15,112 bases of DNA from Nitrospiraceae bacterium (GTDB lineage Bacteria > Nitrospirota > Nitrospiria > Nitrospirales > UBA8639): NCBI GenBank assembly GCA_003523945.1, contig DOFS01000459.1, positions 1 to 15,112 of the forward strand, given 5' to 3'. The notes beneath the pieces are model-generated. The model made no database searches. It had not been told where the DNA came from and was given only the letters and a program-made list of their open reading frames with translations. Numbering within the stretch: position 1 is the first letter of the stretch; each line of letters begins with the position of its first letter. The position numbers were made by a program, and so were the translations under genes. Positions 14,526 to 15,112 of the stretch are shown here, in pieces.

Positions 14526-15112
14526 ATGAACAAACTGATTAAAAAAGCTGACATCCTGATTGAAGCACTTCCCTATATTCGAACTCTGGCAGGCAAAACC
14601 GTGGTGATCAAATACGGAGGGAGCGCGATGATCCAGGAGGAACTCAAAGAAGGGTTTGCCGAGGATGTCGTTTTACTAAAATATGTGGGGTTGCAACCGA
14701 TTATCGTTCATGGAGGTGGGCCACAAATCAACGACATTCTGAGCAAATTCGGCATTGAAGCGAAATTTCTTCATGGGGTTCGAGTCACGGATGAGCCAAC
14801 GATGGAAGTGGTCGAGATGGTCCTCGGGGGAAAAATCAACAAGGAAATCGTGTCGCTTCTCAACCAGCATGGCGCTAAGGCCGTCGGACTCACAGGCAAG
14901 GATGGCCGGCTTCTGACCACGAAACCATTTAATCCCAAGAGTCTTGTTCACACCTACAGCGGATCAACCGACGTGCTGCACCCTGAAGACTATGGCCTCG
15001 TTGGGCAAGTCAGCCATGTTGACACCACATTGCTGCATACGCTTCAAGAAGCGAATTTCATTCCGGTCATCGCACCAATCGGAGTCGACGCCAAATGGAA
15101 AACGCATAATAT
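14526..15112 (+). CDS. argB: Acetylglutamate kinase ArgB, N-terminal part (runs off the right edge)
   Basis: 195 codons are present. It is an amino-acid-kinase-fold enzyme that phosphorylates N-acetyl-L-glutamate with ATP, the second step of arginine synthesis. Visible are KYGGSAM (29-35) with the catalytic Lys, the glycine loop HGGGPQIN (62-69), and the substrate region GVRVTD (84-89). GLTGKDG and the start of the second half (FIPVIAPIG) follow. An in-frame TGA four codons upstream limits the start to this ATG. The nearest Shine-Dalgarno-like sequence, TGGAG, is too far away and instead precedes a 9-codon frame at 14513 that overlaps the argB start. Co-transcription with hslU is likely: the 83-nt gap has no terminator. 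Confidence 0.96.
   Translation, partial: MNKLIKKADILIEALPYIRTLAGKTVVIKYGGSAMIQEELKEGFAEDVVLLKYVGLQPIIVHGGGPQINDILSKFGIEAKFLHGVRVTDEPTMEVVEMVLGGKINKEIVSLLNQHGAKAVGLTGKDGRLLTTKPFNPKSLVHTYSGSTDVLHPEDYGLVGQVSHVDTTLLHTLQEANFIPVIAPIGVDAKWKTHN

Overview
The window most likely comes from a member of the Nitrospirota, probably a Nitrospira-like chemolithoautotroph of moderate GC. Two things suggest this: a complete five-subunit 2-oxoacid:ferredoxin oxidoreductase of the Hydrogenobacter ForDABGE kind, an enzyme type used in the reductive TCA cycle, and the housekeeping run trmFO-xerC-hslV-hslU-argB. The assignment rests on protein recognition and gene content only; no search was run.

Layout. Bases 1-9241 are almost entirely minus-strand. 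At the left edge is the N-terminus of a GAF-domain protein (1-200, TTG start). A poorly coding stretch follows (201-1015) with one weak 48-codon ORF. Next come an intact metallo-beta-lactamase-fold hydrolase with a class II cyclic-nucleotide phosphodiesterase-like signature (1016-1807), a 0.65-kb non-coding stretch, and a CRP/FNR-family regulator (2454-3122). The non-coding stretch holds a near-consensus CRP site placed for class II activation of the hydrolase gene. After another gene-poor stretch come tRNA-Asn(GUU) with its own promoter and terminator, then an unrecognised 87-residue acidic protein whose promoter region carries an 18-bp perfect palindrome.

Bases 4318-8601 form the central metabolic unit: a sigma70-like promoter, a leader of about 160 nt, five subunit genes in the order delta, alpha, beta, gamma, epsilon (ferredoxin-like), and a strong intrinsic terminator. 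Together they would make a TPP- and Fe-S-dependent enzyme that interconverts a 2-oxoacid and an acyl-CoA with ferredoxin as electron partner. The order matches H. thermophilus forDABGE (2-oxoglutarate) rather than porEDABG (pyruvate), but the substrate cannot be decided from sequence reading alone.

At about 9.3 kb the strand switches. A two-helix membrane protein (minus) lies divergent to a CysQ-like 3'(2'),5'-bisphosphate nucleotidase (plus). A TTGACA-18-TAGAAT promoter overlapping the cysQ stop codon then precedes a compact plus-strand operon: trmFO (tRNA m5U54 methylation), xerC (tyrosine recombinase), hslV and hslU (protease and unfoldase), with overlaps of 28 and 4 nt and a 3-nt gap. argB (N-acetylglutamate kinase) follows and runs off the right edge.

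Most of the window is ordinary core genome. The least ordinary parts are the possible cAMP feedback module (CRP-like regulator, CRP site, PDE-like hydrolase), the palindromic promoter of the 87-residue protein, and the unexplained 1.8-2.45 kb stretch. I found no CRISPR array, insertion sequence, prophage or defence system.
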